Part shown: positions 25,591 to 34,577 of the stretch, in pieces
Numbering within the stretch: position 1 is the stretch's first letter
Layout of the letters: each line of letters starts with the position of its first letter
From: Corynebacterium haematomassiliense
GTDB taxonomy: Bacteria > Actinomycetota > Actinomycetes > Mycobacteriales > Mycobacteriaceae
DNA length: 64,000 bases
Direction: 5' to 3'
Assembly: GCF_013978595.1 (NCBI RefSeq)
Contig: NZ_JACDTZ010000001.1
Coordinates: forward strand, 992,001-1,056,000
The notes under the pieces: model-generated
Told to the model about the DNA's origin: nothing
What the model saw: only the letters and a program-made list of their open reading frames with translations
The model's database searches: none
Made by a program: the position numbers and the translations under genes

Positions 25591-26388
25591 CTACCCCAGC
25601 GCCTCCCACAGCGCCGTGTTGGTCTCCTGCCACAACGGCTTGGCCCAGTCGCCGAACTCGCGGTCCGTCAGCACCACGCACGCCTGCCCGCCCGCGACCC
25701 ACAGGTACGTCCCGGCCATGCCGAAGTGCCCGACGGTGTCCGCGGGCATGCCGTCGCCGGTCCAGTGCGGCGCCTTCTCGCCCTTGATCTCAAACCCGAG
25801 GCCCCACTGGCACGGCTTCTGCATGCCGTAACCAGGCACAACGCCGCGCAGGTCGCCGAACTGGTTAGAAAAGGCCTCGCCAAGCGTCGACGGGTCCAGA
25901 AGACGCGGCGAGAGGAGCTCGGAGGCGAACGCAGAAAGGTCGCCGACGGTGGACCTCCCGCCGTGGCCGGCCGAGCCGTAGATTTCGGTGGAGTCCATGC
26001 CGAGCGGCTCGAAGACCCCCTCGCGGGCGTAGTCCGCAAACGCGATGCCGGTGGTTTCTTCGACGTGGTCGGCCAGGATCTCGTAGCCGGCCGAGGAGTA
26101 GATGCGGCGCTCCCCCGATTCCTTCTGCGGCTCGCGGGAGTCGAACCCCACCCCGGCAGCGTGCGCGAGGAGGTGGCGGATGGTGGAGTTGGGGGGACCG
26201 GCGGCGTCGTCAAGCTCGAATGCCCCCTCCTCCACCGCGAGGAGCACGGCGTACGCGGAGAGCAGCTTGGTCACGCTCGCGAGTTCGAAGACTTTGTCTT
26301 GGTCGCCGAACGTGGCTTCCGTGTCGCCGACGAGGGCCGCCGCGACGTTGTCCACCGGCCAGTTGCTGAAAAACTTCTCGAGCTCCAT
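25591..26388 (-). CDS. Serine hydrolase, beta-lactamase/class C-like
   Basis: A 265-residue protein. The catalytic SxxK is S38-V-T-K41 (ELASVTKLLSAYA). The second motif is Y97-S-S (RRIYSSAGYEIL) instead of YxN, and the third region is HFGMAGTYLW near 220 (HxG). These are the marks of the serine beta-lactamase-like esterase/DD-peptidase fold. There is no signal peptide, so a cytosolic esterase is more likely than a cell-wall enzyme. Start ATG 26388, with GTG-G-ATG variants upstream. It is about 130 bases from the MFS gene and likely separate. Confidence 0.83.
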   Translation of the reverse strand: MELEKFFSNWPVDNVAAALVGDTEATFGDQDKVFELASVTKLLSAYAVLLAVEEGAFELDDAAGPPNSTIRHLLAHAAGVGFDSREPQKESGERRIYSSAGYEILADHVEETTGIAFADYAREGVFEPLGMDSTEIYGSAGHGGRSTVGDLSAFASELLSPRLLDPSTLGEAFSNQFGDLRGVVPGYGMQKPCQWGLGFEIKGEKAPHWTGDGMPADTVGHFGMAGTYLWVAGGQACVVLTDREFGDWAKPLWQETNTALWEALG

Positions 26389-26418
26389 GCCGCCCACCTT
26401 ACGTAGAAGCTCGTTTCT

Positions 26419-27324
26419 TCAGCTGTTCTTCGCCCTGACAGCCGCAACACGCACCTGTTCAAGCTTCCTTCGGTTTTCCGGGGTCAGCATGCTCGGGTCG
26501 TTGATAACCGGACGCCTTGGATCCAAAATATCGGAATGAACCAAGTCTGGTATTCCCCGCTCGAACAGATGCAATTTGGATTCGTATGTAAAAGCCCCTC
26601 GTGCTGCACTGATCTGCTTGGATTCCGCTAACCATTCGTAGCGAGAATTAGGAACAAGTTGGGATTCAACAGCGCGTTTAACGAGAGCGCAAACCCAATC
26701 CGCAAACTGGATGTTGGCCGAGAGCGTGCTATCAATATGCATCGGTGGTTCAATGATTCTCCGCATTTCCTCGAAGTCAGCGGCCCTTCCCAGAATGTGG
26801 GCGTACATCTGAGGTAGGCGTTGCTTCCGAGACTTCTCATTAATCTGATCCATCATCACCATCACCGATTGGTCGGCTTTGTCGGCGTGCCGAGCGATCC
26901 GATTTAGCGCCTCGTACATTGCAGATTGTTCGCGCCTTTCGAATTCTGCTGGGCCGGTGTTGGTCTGCTTCGGTGTCCCCACTGGCTTCTCATCCACGTA
27001 ATAAAAAAGGTGCCCGCCCATTCCCCTTAACGAACCGATCAAAGAGTTAAACACCCTCAGATTCTGGGGTCGCTCTTCACACACCCTCGCGTACAAGAGC
27101 GATGCACCTTTCTTCTCCCAACGCCCCGGGTCTTGGCCTTCAGGAATCTCGTTTTTGAACAATCTCTTCTTCGCTTCTGCGAAGTACGCCCCGAATACAC
27201 GCGCTTTGTCCTCTGGAATGATGAACCCGCCATAGCCAAATGCTGGGCTGTCAGCGAACCTTGGATGACTAGGGGAGACAAAGGCGCCAGGTGCCCCTAT
27301 CTCATCTAGATACGCAAGGAGCAC
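26419..27324 (-). CDS. DUF3800 domain-containing protein
   Basis: A 301-residue protein. It begins LLAYLDEIGAPG (the acidic 'D-E' of DUF3800) and contains ESGGG-like YGGFIIPEDKA, then LFYYVDEKPVG and VMVMMDQINEKSRK, a layout of an RNase H-like fold. DUF3800 proteins are common in prophages and defence islands; their biochemical role is not settled. GC content is lower than in the flanking genes, suggesting transfer. No obvious partner gene. Confidence 0.8.
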   Translation of the reverse strand: MLLAYLDEIGAPGAFVSPSHPRFADSPAFGYGGFIIPEDKARVFGAYFAEAKKRLFKNEIPEGQDPGRWEKKGASLLYARVCEERPQNLRVFNSLIGSLRGMGGHLFYYVDEKPVGTPKQTNTGPAEFERREQSAMYEALNRIARHADKADQSVMVMMDQINEKSRKQRLPQMYAHILGRAADFEEMRRIIEPPMHIDSTLSANIQFADWVCALVKRAVESQLVPNSRYEWLAESKQISAARGAFTYESKLHLFERGIPDLVHSDILDPRRPVINDPSMLTPENRRKLEQVRVAAVRAKNS

Positions 27325-27652
27325 GCGAAACCCCCTTCAGGCGAAGCGCCAGGACATTCGTGCATTCAATACACGAAAACCCACACTAGCGTGTGGGTTT
27401 CGGAGTTGCTGCCCGGAGGATTCTTGCGGACGCTCACCTCTGGCTCACATCTGTGAATATACGACGCGCGGGGTACAACGTCAAAGGGTTTCACGCAGAA
27501 ACTCAAACCGCCCACCCGGCAATGTCGGCAGTCACGAGCCCCAAGCCGGGGACCGAGTGGCGTGCGCCCCCACCCGCAGTCCCCTAGTAAGCGATCCCTA
27601 TTACGGCCCATTTTCGGCCATACTCGGGAGGGCTTACTCGGGGTTTGTGTCC
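27325..27652. repeat. Non-coding gap with two hairpins
   Basis: No gene found. AAACCCACAC (27380) pairs with GTGTGGGTTT (27392), a short GC-rich hairpin. Near 27581-27641, AGTAAGC (27586) and GCTTACT (27631) are in inverted arms of about 28 bases with seven mismatches, loop CATTTTC. This gap is upstream of DUF3800 and downstream of the secreted protein at 27653. Confidence 0.6.
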
Positions 27653-28291
27653 TTAGAACGGCAGCGCCGGGACCCCCGGGATCATGCCCGCCGACGCCGC
27701 AAACGCCGCGCCGACGCCGAGCACCGCCAGCACCGCGGCGACGATTCCGGCGATGGCGCCCGGCGCGACCTGAGAGTTCAGGCTCGACGGGGCGGCCGGC
27801 TCGGTGCGGTTGATGTCTTTGCCGCAGTCTTGGAAGCGCTGCGCGGTGTAGGAGGCGGCGGACTTGATGTACGCGACCTCGCCGGCGCTGAACGGGGTGT
27901 CGAGGGTGGACGGCGTGCCGGTCTTCGAGCTTCCCAGGTCGTCGGCGATGACGGAGCTGGTGGTGTGCTCCTCGACGGGCCAAAGCTTCAGGTCATCAGC
28001 TTGCGTCACCGAGCCCCAGCCGTTCTCGCCGAGCCCGGCGCGCAGCTGGTCCTGTTTCTTCGCCCACAGCGCGAGCGCGTCGGCGCGGGATCCGGAGTGG
28101 TAGAGGATGTCATCGGCGTTAAGGCCGGCGGCCAGGGCAGGCACCTGGTCGGCGTTGTACTCGACGGCGCAGACGCGGGAGAAGCCCGGGTCGACAGGCG
28201 CATCGGCAGCTTCGGCGGCTCCGGCGACGGGCGGAAGTACGGCAGCAACGGCGGCGCAGGCGATAACGCCCGCGGCAAAAGTTTTACGCAT
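27653..28291 (-). CDS. Secreted protein with C-terminal membrane anchor, unknown function
   Basis: A 212-residue envelope protein. Signal peptide MRKTFAAGVIACAAVAAVLPPVAGAAEA (positive start, hydrophobic core, AxA). The mature domain has two cysteines (VCAVEYN, DCGKD) that could form a disulfide. A C-terminal helix of about 25 residues (AIAGIVAAVLAVLGVGAAF) ends in GMIPGVPALPF. The layout (secreted domain, short linker, C-terminal helix) matches 15017 and 39154. No domain name recognised. ATG at 28291; another in-frame start at 28312. Confidence 0.72.
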   Translation of the reverse strand: MRKTFAAGVIACAAVAAVLPPVAGAAEAADAPVDPGFSRVCAVEYNADQVPALAAGLNADDILYHSGSRADALALWAKKQDQLRAGLGENGWGSVTQADDLKLWPVEEHTTSSVIADDLGSSKTGTPSTLDTPFSAGEVAYIKSAASYTAQRFQDCGKDINRTEPAAPSSLNSQVAPGAIAGIVAAVLAVLGVGAAFAASAGMIPGVPALPF

Positions 28292-28321
28292 GTGGAAAAA
28301 GATACCCCGCACGGCACCTCC

Positions 28322-28987
28322 TTACCAGCCTTTCCACAAACCCCGAGAAACCCGCACCTCGTAGTCCTCGTACTCCGTGCCGGCCACCAGCGCCGTCGCG
28401 TGCGCTCGCGCGAGCTCCTCGGCGTGCTGCCCGGCGCGGTCGAGAAGCCCGGAGGCGATGGCCTTCTCCCGCGCGTCGGCCTCGCGGTCGGCGATGAACC
28501 CGGTGACGTCTTCGACGCGGAGTTGGTTGATGGGGTTCATGGTTTGGTCGTAAACCTTGACGCTGTCGGCGTCGATGTGGGATTCCAGAACCTCCACCTC
28601 AGGCAGTTGCACGTTGACTTCCCCGTCGGCCAGGTGGACGTCGATAAGCGAGGCGTCCTTGATGCCCGCGGTGACGCGCCCGTCGTACGTAACCAGGAGA
28701 TTCCGTCCGGTAAACGGCACGCGCACCCCGAGCACCTCGAGGCCTTCCTGGTCGAATTTGCCCACGTCGGAGAAGACGTATTCCTCCACAGAAAGCTCGG
28801 CAATATCGCCTAACGACGCCCCAATGGTCGTCGACGTCACCTCCCCCTCTTTCCAATTGAGCAGCGCCGGGCGGGTCAGCGCCAAGACGAGCGCCACGAT
28901 GGCGACCACGGCTATGACCGAGGCCAGCGCACCGAAGCAGCCGGTTGGCCGGGTATCGCGCGGGGAAATCTGCAATTTCGTGCTCAC
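28322..28987 (-). CDS. DUF4230 domain-containing membrane protein
   Basis: A 221-residue protein with one N-terminal membrane helix (GALASVIAVVAIVALVLALT, about 18-37) and an extracytoplasmic DUF4230 domain, beginning SIGDIAELSVEEYVFS-like and including LLVTYDGRVTAGIKDASLIDV and VQLPEVEVLESHIDADSVKVYD. The family is widespread and of unknown role. The long helical tail DREADAREKAIASGLLDRAGQHAEELARAH is typical. It precedes the secreted gene at 27653 on the same strand (30-base gap). Confidence 0.85.
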   Translation of the reverse strand: MSTKLQISPRDTRPTGCFGALASVIAVVAIVALVLALTRPALLNWKEGEVTSTTIGASLGDIAELSVEEYVFSDVGKFDQEGLEVLGVRVPFTGRNLLVTYDGRVTAGIKDASLIDVHLADGEVNVQLPEVEVLESHIDADSVKVYDQTMNPINQLRVEDVTGFIADREADAREKAIASGLLDRAGQHAEELARAHATALVAGTEYEDYEVRVSRGLWKGW

Positions 28988-29070
28988 TTCGTTTACCTTA
29001 CTTCGTCGAGAAAATGTAAGGTGGCTCTCACCTTTTCACGACGAATTATCGCCGACCAGGAAGACCCACC

Positions 29071-30723
29071 ATGACTGGATCAACCAAAGTAGAAAAAGGC
29101 CTGGAAGATCGCCCGGCCCCGGAGCACAACGCGGACCGCAAGGACAACAACCAGCAACAGGAGGGCATGTCCGGCTTCCTGGGCTGGATTGAAAAAGTCG
29201 GCAACAAGCTGCCGGACCCATTCTGGCTGTTTGTGATCCTCGCCGGCGTGGTGGCGGTGTCCTCCTGGCTGGCCAGCAAGGCGGGCCTGTCCGCGATCGA
29301 CCCGGCCTCGGGCGAGGAAATCCACGTCGAATCGCTGCTCACCGGCGAGAACATCTCGCGCATGGTCACGGACGCGGTGGAGAACTTCATCGCCTTCCCG
29401 CCGCTGGGCGTGATCCTGGCGGTGATGCTGGGTGTGGCCGTGGCGGAGCAGACGGGCCTGCTCGCGGCGATGGTCCGCGCGATGGTGGACAAGGTCAGCC
29501 CGAAGATGCTCACGTTCATGGTCGCGCTCGCTGGCGTGACGGGTTCGGTGGCCTCGGACGCCATCTACGTGATCATCATCCCGCTGGGCGCGATGGCCTT
29601 CCACGCGGTGGGCCGCTCGCCGGTGGTGGGTGCGATGGTGGCGTTCGCGGCGTCGTCGGCAGGCTTTAATTCCTCGCTGATTTTGAACATCACCGACCTG
29701 CTGCTGGCCGGCATCTCCACCTCCGCCGCGCAGCTTGTCGACGAAGCCTACGAAGTTTCCCCGCTCGCCAACATCTACTTTGTCATCCCCTCCGCGGTGG
29801 TGCTGTCGCTGATCATCACGGCGGTGACGGAGCTGTTCGTGGACAAGAAGGCCGAGAACCTTGTCGACCACGACCACATCGACGAGGACGAACTCCAACT
29901 CGACGAGTCCAACCAGCCCGACGACTCCCACCTCACCGACGACGATGACCTGTCGCTCACCCCTCTCGAGCGCAAGGGCCTGTCCTGGGCCGGCATCACC
30001 CTCGTCCTCAGCCTGGTGGCCTACTTCGCCCTGCTTTTCATCCCGGGCTCCCCGTTCGCGCGGCCCGAGGAGGGCTTCATGGAGTCGCCTTTGATCCGCG
30101 CGATCGCCGTGCCGATCACCGCGATCTTCTTCGTCACCGGCCTGGTCTACGGCCTGATCGTGGGCACGATTAAGGAGGCCGCGGACATCCCGAAGTTCAT
30201 GGCGAAGGGCCTGGAATCCCTCCTGCCGATCCTGGTGCTGTTCTTCGCCGTTTCCCAGTTCCTGGCGTGGTTCCAGTGGTCCAACCTGGGCCCCTGGACC
30301 GCGATCAAGGGCTCTGAGCTGCTGCAGTCCTGGGACCTGCCGAACGTGATCCTCTTCGCCGCGTTCGTGCTGATGGTCACGCTGATCAACCTGTTCATCA
30401 CCTCCGGCTCCGCGCAGTGGGCGCTGATGGCGCCGGTGGTCGTGCCGATGATGATGTACGTGGACGTCTCCCCCGAGGTCACCCAGATGCTCTACCGCAT
30501 CGGCGATTCCCCCTCCAACATCATCACCCCGATGTCGCCCTACTTCGCCCTGGCGCTGACGTTCCTGCAGAAGTACTACAAGAAGGCCGGCGTGGGCACC
30601 CTGATGTCGCTATCGCTGCCGTACGCGGTGTCCATGTTGGTGGGCTGGTTCGTCTTCTTCATGATCTGGTACGCCCTGGGCATCCCGCTCGGCCCCGGCG
30701 CGCCGATGGGCTACCAGGTGTAG
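29071..30723 (+). CDS. AbgT-family transporter
   Basis: A 550-residue membrane protein of about 11-12 helices. It carries the family start NKLPDPFWLFVILAGVVAVSSW and ALAGVTGSVASDAIYVIIIPLG, and the C-terminal hairpin motif ITSGSAQWALMAPVVVPMMM with DSPSNIITPMSPYF. AbgT proteins were linked to p-aminobenzoyl-glutamate uptake in E. coli, and in other bacteria to sulfonamide efflux; which applies here is open. The first 35 residues are polar (EDRPAPEHNADRKDNNQQQ). Loop 252-282 is very acidic. ATG with GGAAGA 7 bases ahead. A terminator follows. Confidence 0.88.
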   Translation: MTGSTKVEKGLEDRPAPEHNADRKDNNQQQEGMSGFLGWIEKVGNKLPDPFWLFVILAGVVAVSSWLASKAGLSAIDPASGEEIHVESLLTGENISRMVTDAVENFIAFPPLGVILAVMLGVAVAEQTGLLAAMVRAMVDKVSPKMLTFMVALAGVTGSVASDAIYVIIIPLGAMAFHAVGRSPVVGAMVAFAASSAGFNSSLILNITDLLLAGISTSAAQLVDEAYEVSPLANIYFVIPSAVVLSLIITAVTELFVDKKAENLVDHDHIDEDELQLDESNQPDDSHLTDDDDLSLTPLERKGLSWAGITLVLSLVAYFALLFIPGSPFARPEEGFMESPLIRAIAVPITAIFFVTGLVYGLIVGTIKEAADIPKFMAKGLESLLPILVLFFAVSQFLAWFQWSNLGPWTAIKGSELLQSWDLPNVILFAAFVLMVTLINLFITSGSAQWALMAPVVVPMMMYVDVSPEVTQMLYRIGDSPSNIITPMSPYFALALTFLQKYYKKAGVGTLMSLSLPYAVSMLVGWFVFFMIWYALGIPLGPGAPMGYQV

Positions 30724-30738
30724 CTCGGGGGCGGCGAA

Positions 30739-30769
30739 GGCCCGGTTGCGTCCGCGCAGCCGGGCCCTT
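30739..30769 (+). terminator. Terminator of AbgT transporter gene
   Basis: GGCCCGG (30739-30745) pairs with CCGGGCC (30760-30766), with inner TTGCG/CGCAG pairs, followed by CTTTG. The CTTCTCGACG motif starts three bases later (30772), with the tail AGCCTCCGGC. Confidence 0.8.
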
Positions 30770-30799
30770 TGCTTCTCGACGAGCCTCCGGCTAGACCCG

Positions 30800-31459
30800 T
30801 CACCTGCCATAGAGCGACGCGATGATTCGCTCCGCAAGAAGGTGCACGGTGGTCGAGGCAGTATGCCGACCGACGTGCTCGTCGAAATCCCTTAACGAAT
30901 CAAGTGGCTCCCGAACTTTCGCCTCAGCGCGTGCTATGGCACACCGGACATCGTCCACGGTGAAGTTTGGTTGAACGGTCTTGGCATACGACGGCCAGTG
31001 CTGCATCAAGCTGTCCAGGACATCCTTCTGCGTGCTTGCGCCCTTTGCGTCGGCGAAGTGGAGCAGGAGCCAGTACTCGAACTGCGGAACGCTAAAACCT
31101 ACTCCGCGGTCCTTGCGTTCGGCAGCCCATTCAAAAACTGCCTGGAGTTGCTGGTCCGTCGCGTCGTCTTCATCGAGGACCACCCAAGCTTGGTCACCGG
31201 GACGTAAGTCGCCGTCGCGCTTAAGGTTGGCCAGCCAATCGTCTGCAGTCTTGAGTAGCGCAGGCGGGTGGGGATGCACACCTCTACGCGCTTCCACCTT
31301 CACGGATTTGTCCCGAAAGCACTCCATTTCGAAGTAGTTCTTCTCCGTGGTGCCTTCAGTGACGATGAGAAACACATCTTTTACCGGGCGGGTATTGGCC
31401 CTTTTGCTCTTACCCCCGAACTTTCTCTGACGAGAAGAGCGCACCCGCCTATTCGACAT
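30800..31459 (-). CDS. rloB: RloB-family Toprim-like nuclease subunit
   Basis: A 219-residue RloB protein. The N-terminus is basic (RRVRSSRQRKFGGKSKRANTR), then the Toprim-like glutamate in FLIVTEGTTEKNYFE (E35) and the metal-binding WVVLDEDDATD at about 91-101, then VGFSVPQFEYWLLLHF, the conserved core of RloB. The family is encoded with an AAA15 ATPase (RloA) and belongs to phage-defence modules related to AbiL. Its start overlaps the RloA stop by 11 bases. Nuclease activity is inferred from family and fold. Confidence 0.85.
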   Translation of the reverse strand: MSNRRVRSSRQRKFGGKSKRANTRPVKDVFLIVTEGTTEKNYFEMECFRDKSVKVEARRGVHPHPPALLKTADDWLANLKRDGDLRPGDQAWVVLDEDDATDQQLQAVFEWAAERKDRGVGFSVPQFEYWLLLHFADAKGASTQKDVLDSLMQHWPSYAKTVQPNFTVDDVRCAIARAEAKVREPLDSLRDFDEHVGRHTASTTVHLLAERIIASLYGR

Positions 31460-32795
31460 TGCTGAACTCCAGCGGCTTTATCGACGGCACACCACCGAAC
31501 CTGCCTCGCAGGTAGCTCTTTCGAAGGTCCGTCGTCTTCCGCGGCCCCTCGAAATCCGATAGAACGCTCGTTTGGGTTTGTCCTGATCGACCCTTCTCAA
31601 TGACCCAAATCTCATCTCTCCGCAGCGTTTCGGGGTCCATGAGCAAAAGGTCGTGGGTGGTGAAGATCAGCTGTGCACGGGAATCCGCGGAGGAATTCGC
31701 CAGGAATCCTCCTATCAGCGCGCGAGAGAGTTCAGTGTGGAAGCTGCGGTCGAACTCATCAACGACCAAGACAGCTTCAAAACCCGGGGCTGCCAGCCGG
31801 GAGAACAGCCCAAGCAGCCTCGTCGCAGAACGGGTCCCGTCCGACTCGTCCCACCAGCGCAGGCCGTAGCTTTCGCCTTCCTCAGCTGAATGGAGGAGGG
31901 CAATTCGTTCCGCTTCAATCTCATCGTCTTTGAGCCGTAGCGTGAAGCGCCCCGAAGGTAATTCCACATCCATCGGATAATCCGGGTTGCTTCGCAGCTC
32001 TTGCTCCATCTCTAGTGCATCTTCGGCGCCCAACCCCAGAGCAGACAGTTCCACGTGCTCGGTTTCAATACCGGTAATTCCGGCGTCGATCTGGGAGACC
32101 AAGTTCTCCCATCCGTCGGGCTGGGACTGCAATTGGCCGAGATCCAGAAGTCCTGCCGGAATCACAAGGACCGTTTCGATGAATGCACGGACGACGCCGA
32201 ATGCATCCAGCTTGAGCGAATCTGGGAACCGCGAAAGGTTCGTCTCGCTGGCAAAGGAGGCAAGAGGGACCTTGGGTGGAACAGACTCGAGCAGGACTCG
32301 TGCTTGCGCAACCTCGGTGGGGAAACGCTCCGACTTCTCCTCCAGCAGCGGGAAGCTGAACGAATCACCCACGCGCTCAAACACGTCAATTTCATCTTTG
32401 GACAGGTACTTCGTCAGCCGCTCCTCCACAACGCTCCTCGCGTCGAAGGCCAGCACGTACTCGTAGACTATGTCGTCGACGGAGAACAACACCTCAAAGT
32501 TCGTTGGCTCGAGCGCTGCCTCTGGGCGAAGGGCGAACGGATCAAACGGCATCGGATCTGAAGGGCGCGGTGGATCTATCAGCATTCGCTGCAGCGCGGT
32601 CAGCGCCATGACGAACGTGGACTTGCCCGCCGCGTTCGCACCAAACAGCGCTGCTACGGGATTAACCCGCTTCTTGTAACGACGAGAAAGCTCGGGGCAC
32701 CGCTCACGATGAATCTGTTCCCTGGTTGCGACCATGTTTATCGACGCAGGCTCGTACACCGAGCGGTAGTTCGCAATCGTGAGATCCAGCAGCAT
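31449..32795 (-). CDS. rloA: RloA-family AAA ATPase
   Basis: A 448-residue AAA15/AAA21-type ATPase. Walker A is G52-ANAAG-K58-S59 (ALFGANAAGKSTFVMA); Walker B with catalytic glutamate is VLVVDEFDRSFH at about 343-354; a central coiled/helical insert (RMLIDPPR to about 260) separates them, as in OLD-like and SMC-like ATPases. In defence pairs the ATPase senses infection and controls the Toprim nuclease. ATG 32795; a start five codons upstream is possible. Coupled to rloB and divergent from the XRE-ImmA regulator with a palindrome between. Confidence 0.85.
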   Translation of the reverse strand: MLLDLTIANYRSVYEPASINMVATREQIHRERCPELSRRYKKRVNPVAALFGANAAGKSTFVMALTALQRMLIDPPRPSDPMPFDPFALRPEAALEPTNFEVLFSVDDIVYEYVLAFDARSVVEERLTKYLSKDEIDVFERVGDSFSFPLLEEKSERFPTEVAQARVLLESVPPKVPLASFASETNLSRFPDSLKLDAFGVVRAFIETVLVIPAGLLDLGQLQSQPDGWENLVSQIDAGITGIETEHVELSALGLGAEDALEMEQELRSNPDYPMDVELPSGRFTLRLKDDEIEAERIALLHSAEEGESYGLRWWDESDGTRSATRLLGLFSRLAAPGFEAVLVVDEFDRSFHTELSRALIGGFLANSSADSRAQLIFTTHDLLLMDPETLRRDEIWVIEKGRSGQTQTSVLSDFEGPRKTTDLRKSYLRGRFGGVPSIKPLEFSNVE

Positions 32796-32820
32796 AGGCA
32801 CCCCTTCCAAAAATTCGCCT

Positions 32821-32843
32821 ATGATTCAAGTTTCTTGCATCAT
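32821..32843. promoter_or_regulatory. Palindromic operator between rloA and XRE-ImmA gene
   Basis: ATGATTCAAG-TTT-CTTGCATCAT has 10-base arms with a single mismatch and a 3-base spacer. It lies in the divergent gap of 112 bases, 26 bases before the rloA start. The neighbouring XRE-HTH protein is the likely ligand. Binding is inferred from position. Confidence 0.65.
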
Positions 32844-32907
32844 AAGCGAAATTCCGAGCTATTGTGAGCCAAGCACCCCCATTGCCAAGAACAGCGGACC
32901 GAGGGCG

Positions 32908-33717
32908 ATGACATTGACTTCACAATCTCACGAGCGAGCGGAAACTAACTCCGCCCGCATCCCGCCTTCCCGCATTACGGTCGCCCGACTGCGCCGAGGC
33001 CTCACCAAAGCAGAGCTGGCGGCGAATCTCGACATCGCTCCGGCAACGCTTTCTCGCTGGGAGAACGAAGGGCCACCGCCTTCCAACACTGAGTCCATCC
33101 TCGAGCGCCTCGAAACAGCACTCGGGTTCTCCGCCGGATACTTCCTCTCCCCAGAACTTGAAGTTCCTTCAATGGATTCCACCCTGTTTCGGGCTGGCAG
33201 CCGCGCGACTCTACGGCAGAAGAGCGTCGCAGTCGCATCCGGGGCAAACGCCCGCACGCTCTTGGCGTGGCTTCGCCGCAACTTCAACTTCCCAGAACCC
33301 AACCTCCCGGACTTGTCTGGGTTCACTCCTGCGGAGGCGGCCCGTCACGCGCGCACGATCTGGCAGCTGGGCGATAAGCCAGTTCCAAACTCAGTCCAAC
33401 TCGCCGAGTCGCTCGGCATCGCCGTCATGGGCCTTCCACCCACGGCCTCCGCTGTTGACGCATTTTCCATGTGGGACGGCGAGCAGCCGTTCATCTTCCT
33501 AGCCCGGCGCCGCACGCCCGAAGGCGCCCGCTTCGATCTCGCACACGAGTTGGGCCACCTGCTACTCCACAGCAGCGACGATCCACGCAGCGGAAAACGC
33601 GAGGAGGACGAGGCCAACCAGTTCGCCGCCGACTTCCTTATCCCGCCCGGCATAGTTCACGCAAACCTTCGCCTGCACGCGAGCCTCGAAGACATCCTCC
33701 GGCTCAAGTCTGTTTAG
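32908..33717 (+). pseudogene. XRE-HTH/ImmA-IrrE metallopeptidase regulator, 5' part (split by IS21)
   Basis: Encodes the first about 268 residues of a XRE-ImmA protein. An XRE helix-turn-helix is at about 23-80 (TVARLRRGLTKAELAANLDI...LSRWENEG), then the ImmA/IrrE zinc peptidase motif H213-E-L-G-H217 (RFDLAHELGHLLLH). Such regulators cleave repressors or antitoxins upon damage or phage signals. The frame runs through the target duplication TCAAGTC (33704-33710) and stops at TAG two codons into the IS. The missing C-terminus is at 36354-36694. ATG 32908 is preceded by GGACCGAGGG; an earlier start at 32779 would cross the operator. Confidence 0.9.
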
Positions 33718-33753
33718 ACCACGTGTTTAGTAACGGTGTGGTGAGTTTCGGGT

Positions 33754-33789
33754 AACGCCCGGGTGAGTATCGAGTAACACCCGGGCGTT
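33754..33789 (-). terminator. Hairpin at left end of IS21 copy 1
   Basis: AACGCCCGGGT (33754-33764) pairs with ACCCGGGCGTT (33779-33789). It lies after the istB stop and is followed by short T runs on the minus strand. Probable end of the istAB transcript; a similar hairpin is in copy 2 (about 59779-59814). Confidence 0.6.
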
Positions 33790-33806
33790 TAGGTTGGTAG
33801 CGGGGG

Positions 33807-34574
33807 TTATTGGGTCAGTCGCATGTTGGTGCCTTCGAGTGTGATGATTTCGGCGCCGGCGACGAGTCGGTTGAGGATGGATTCGGCGATGACGGCATCG
33901 GGGATGGATTTGTACCACTCGTCGGGTGTGAACTGGGATGTCACGATGGTGGATCCGCGGGGTTCGCGCTCTGCGAGGATGTTGAGCAGTTGGTGTGCGG
34001 TGACGGCATCGATTGGGGTGGTCAGGAAGTCGTCGAGGACTAACACGTCTGTGTGGTGGAGGTCTTCGAGGAATGTGATGCGGGCTGGGTCGTCGTGTTT
34101 GAGCACGGCGAGGTGGTTGGCAAGTGTGTCGGTGCGGAAGAAGCGTGCGGAGTAGTCGTTTCGGCACGCCGCGGTGAGTAGTGCTTGGGCGAGGTAGGTT
34201 TTGCCGACGGAGGATTTGCCCAGGATGACAATGTTTTGTGCGCTTTGGCACCATTGGCAGTGAGCGAGTCGGGTGATTTGCTCTTTGTTGATGGTGCGGC
34301 CGGGCGTGTAGGTGATGTCTTCGATACAAGCATCGGGATTTGGCGATCGGGATGCTTTGAGCAGTTTGTTGACTCGCCTCTCACGCTTGGCCGCTACCTC
34401 TTTATCGAGTGCGTAGAGCACTTTGTCGGAGAAGCTCCAGTCGTCGAATGCGGGATCGGCGGCGATGTCGATGACGCTTTGTCCGAAGGCGGTCATGCGT
34501 AGATCGGTAAAGATCGGCAGGACTGATTCGTCGAGGAAGCGGGCGGATGATGATGCTGGTTGCGGGTGGGGCAT
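33807..34574 (-). CDS. istB: IS21 helper ATPase IstB (copy 1, intact)
   Basis: A 255-residue AAA+ ATPase that assists the IstA transposase in target selection. Walker A is VILGKSSVGKTYLAQAL (G-x4-GKT at about 115-123) and Walker B is VLVLDDFLT at about 180-188. ATG 34574 lies four bases from the istA stop, typical coupling in IS21. Codon use and GC are lower in the first third than in host core genes. Copy 2 differs by a one-base insertion. Confidence 0.95.
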   Translation of the reverse strand: MPHPQPASSSARFLDESVLPIFTDLRMTAFGQSVIDIAADPAFDDWSFSDKVLYALDKEVAAKRERRVNKLLKASRSPNPDACIEDITYTPGRTINKEQITRLAHCQWCQSAQNIVILGKSSVGKTYLAQALLTAACRNDYSARFFRTDTLANHLAVLKHDDPARITFLEDLHHTDVLVLDDFLTTPIDAVTAHQLLNILAEREPRGSTIVTSQFTPDEWYKSIPDAVIAESILNRLVAGAEIITLEGTNMRLTQ

Positions 34575-34577
34575 GGG

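Noticed and set aside
28990..29060. DtxR-like iron box ahead of the AbgT gene
   Set aside because: Only partial match to TTAGGTAAGG; also forms CCTTAC/GTAAGG hairpin that explains the sequence.
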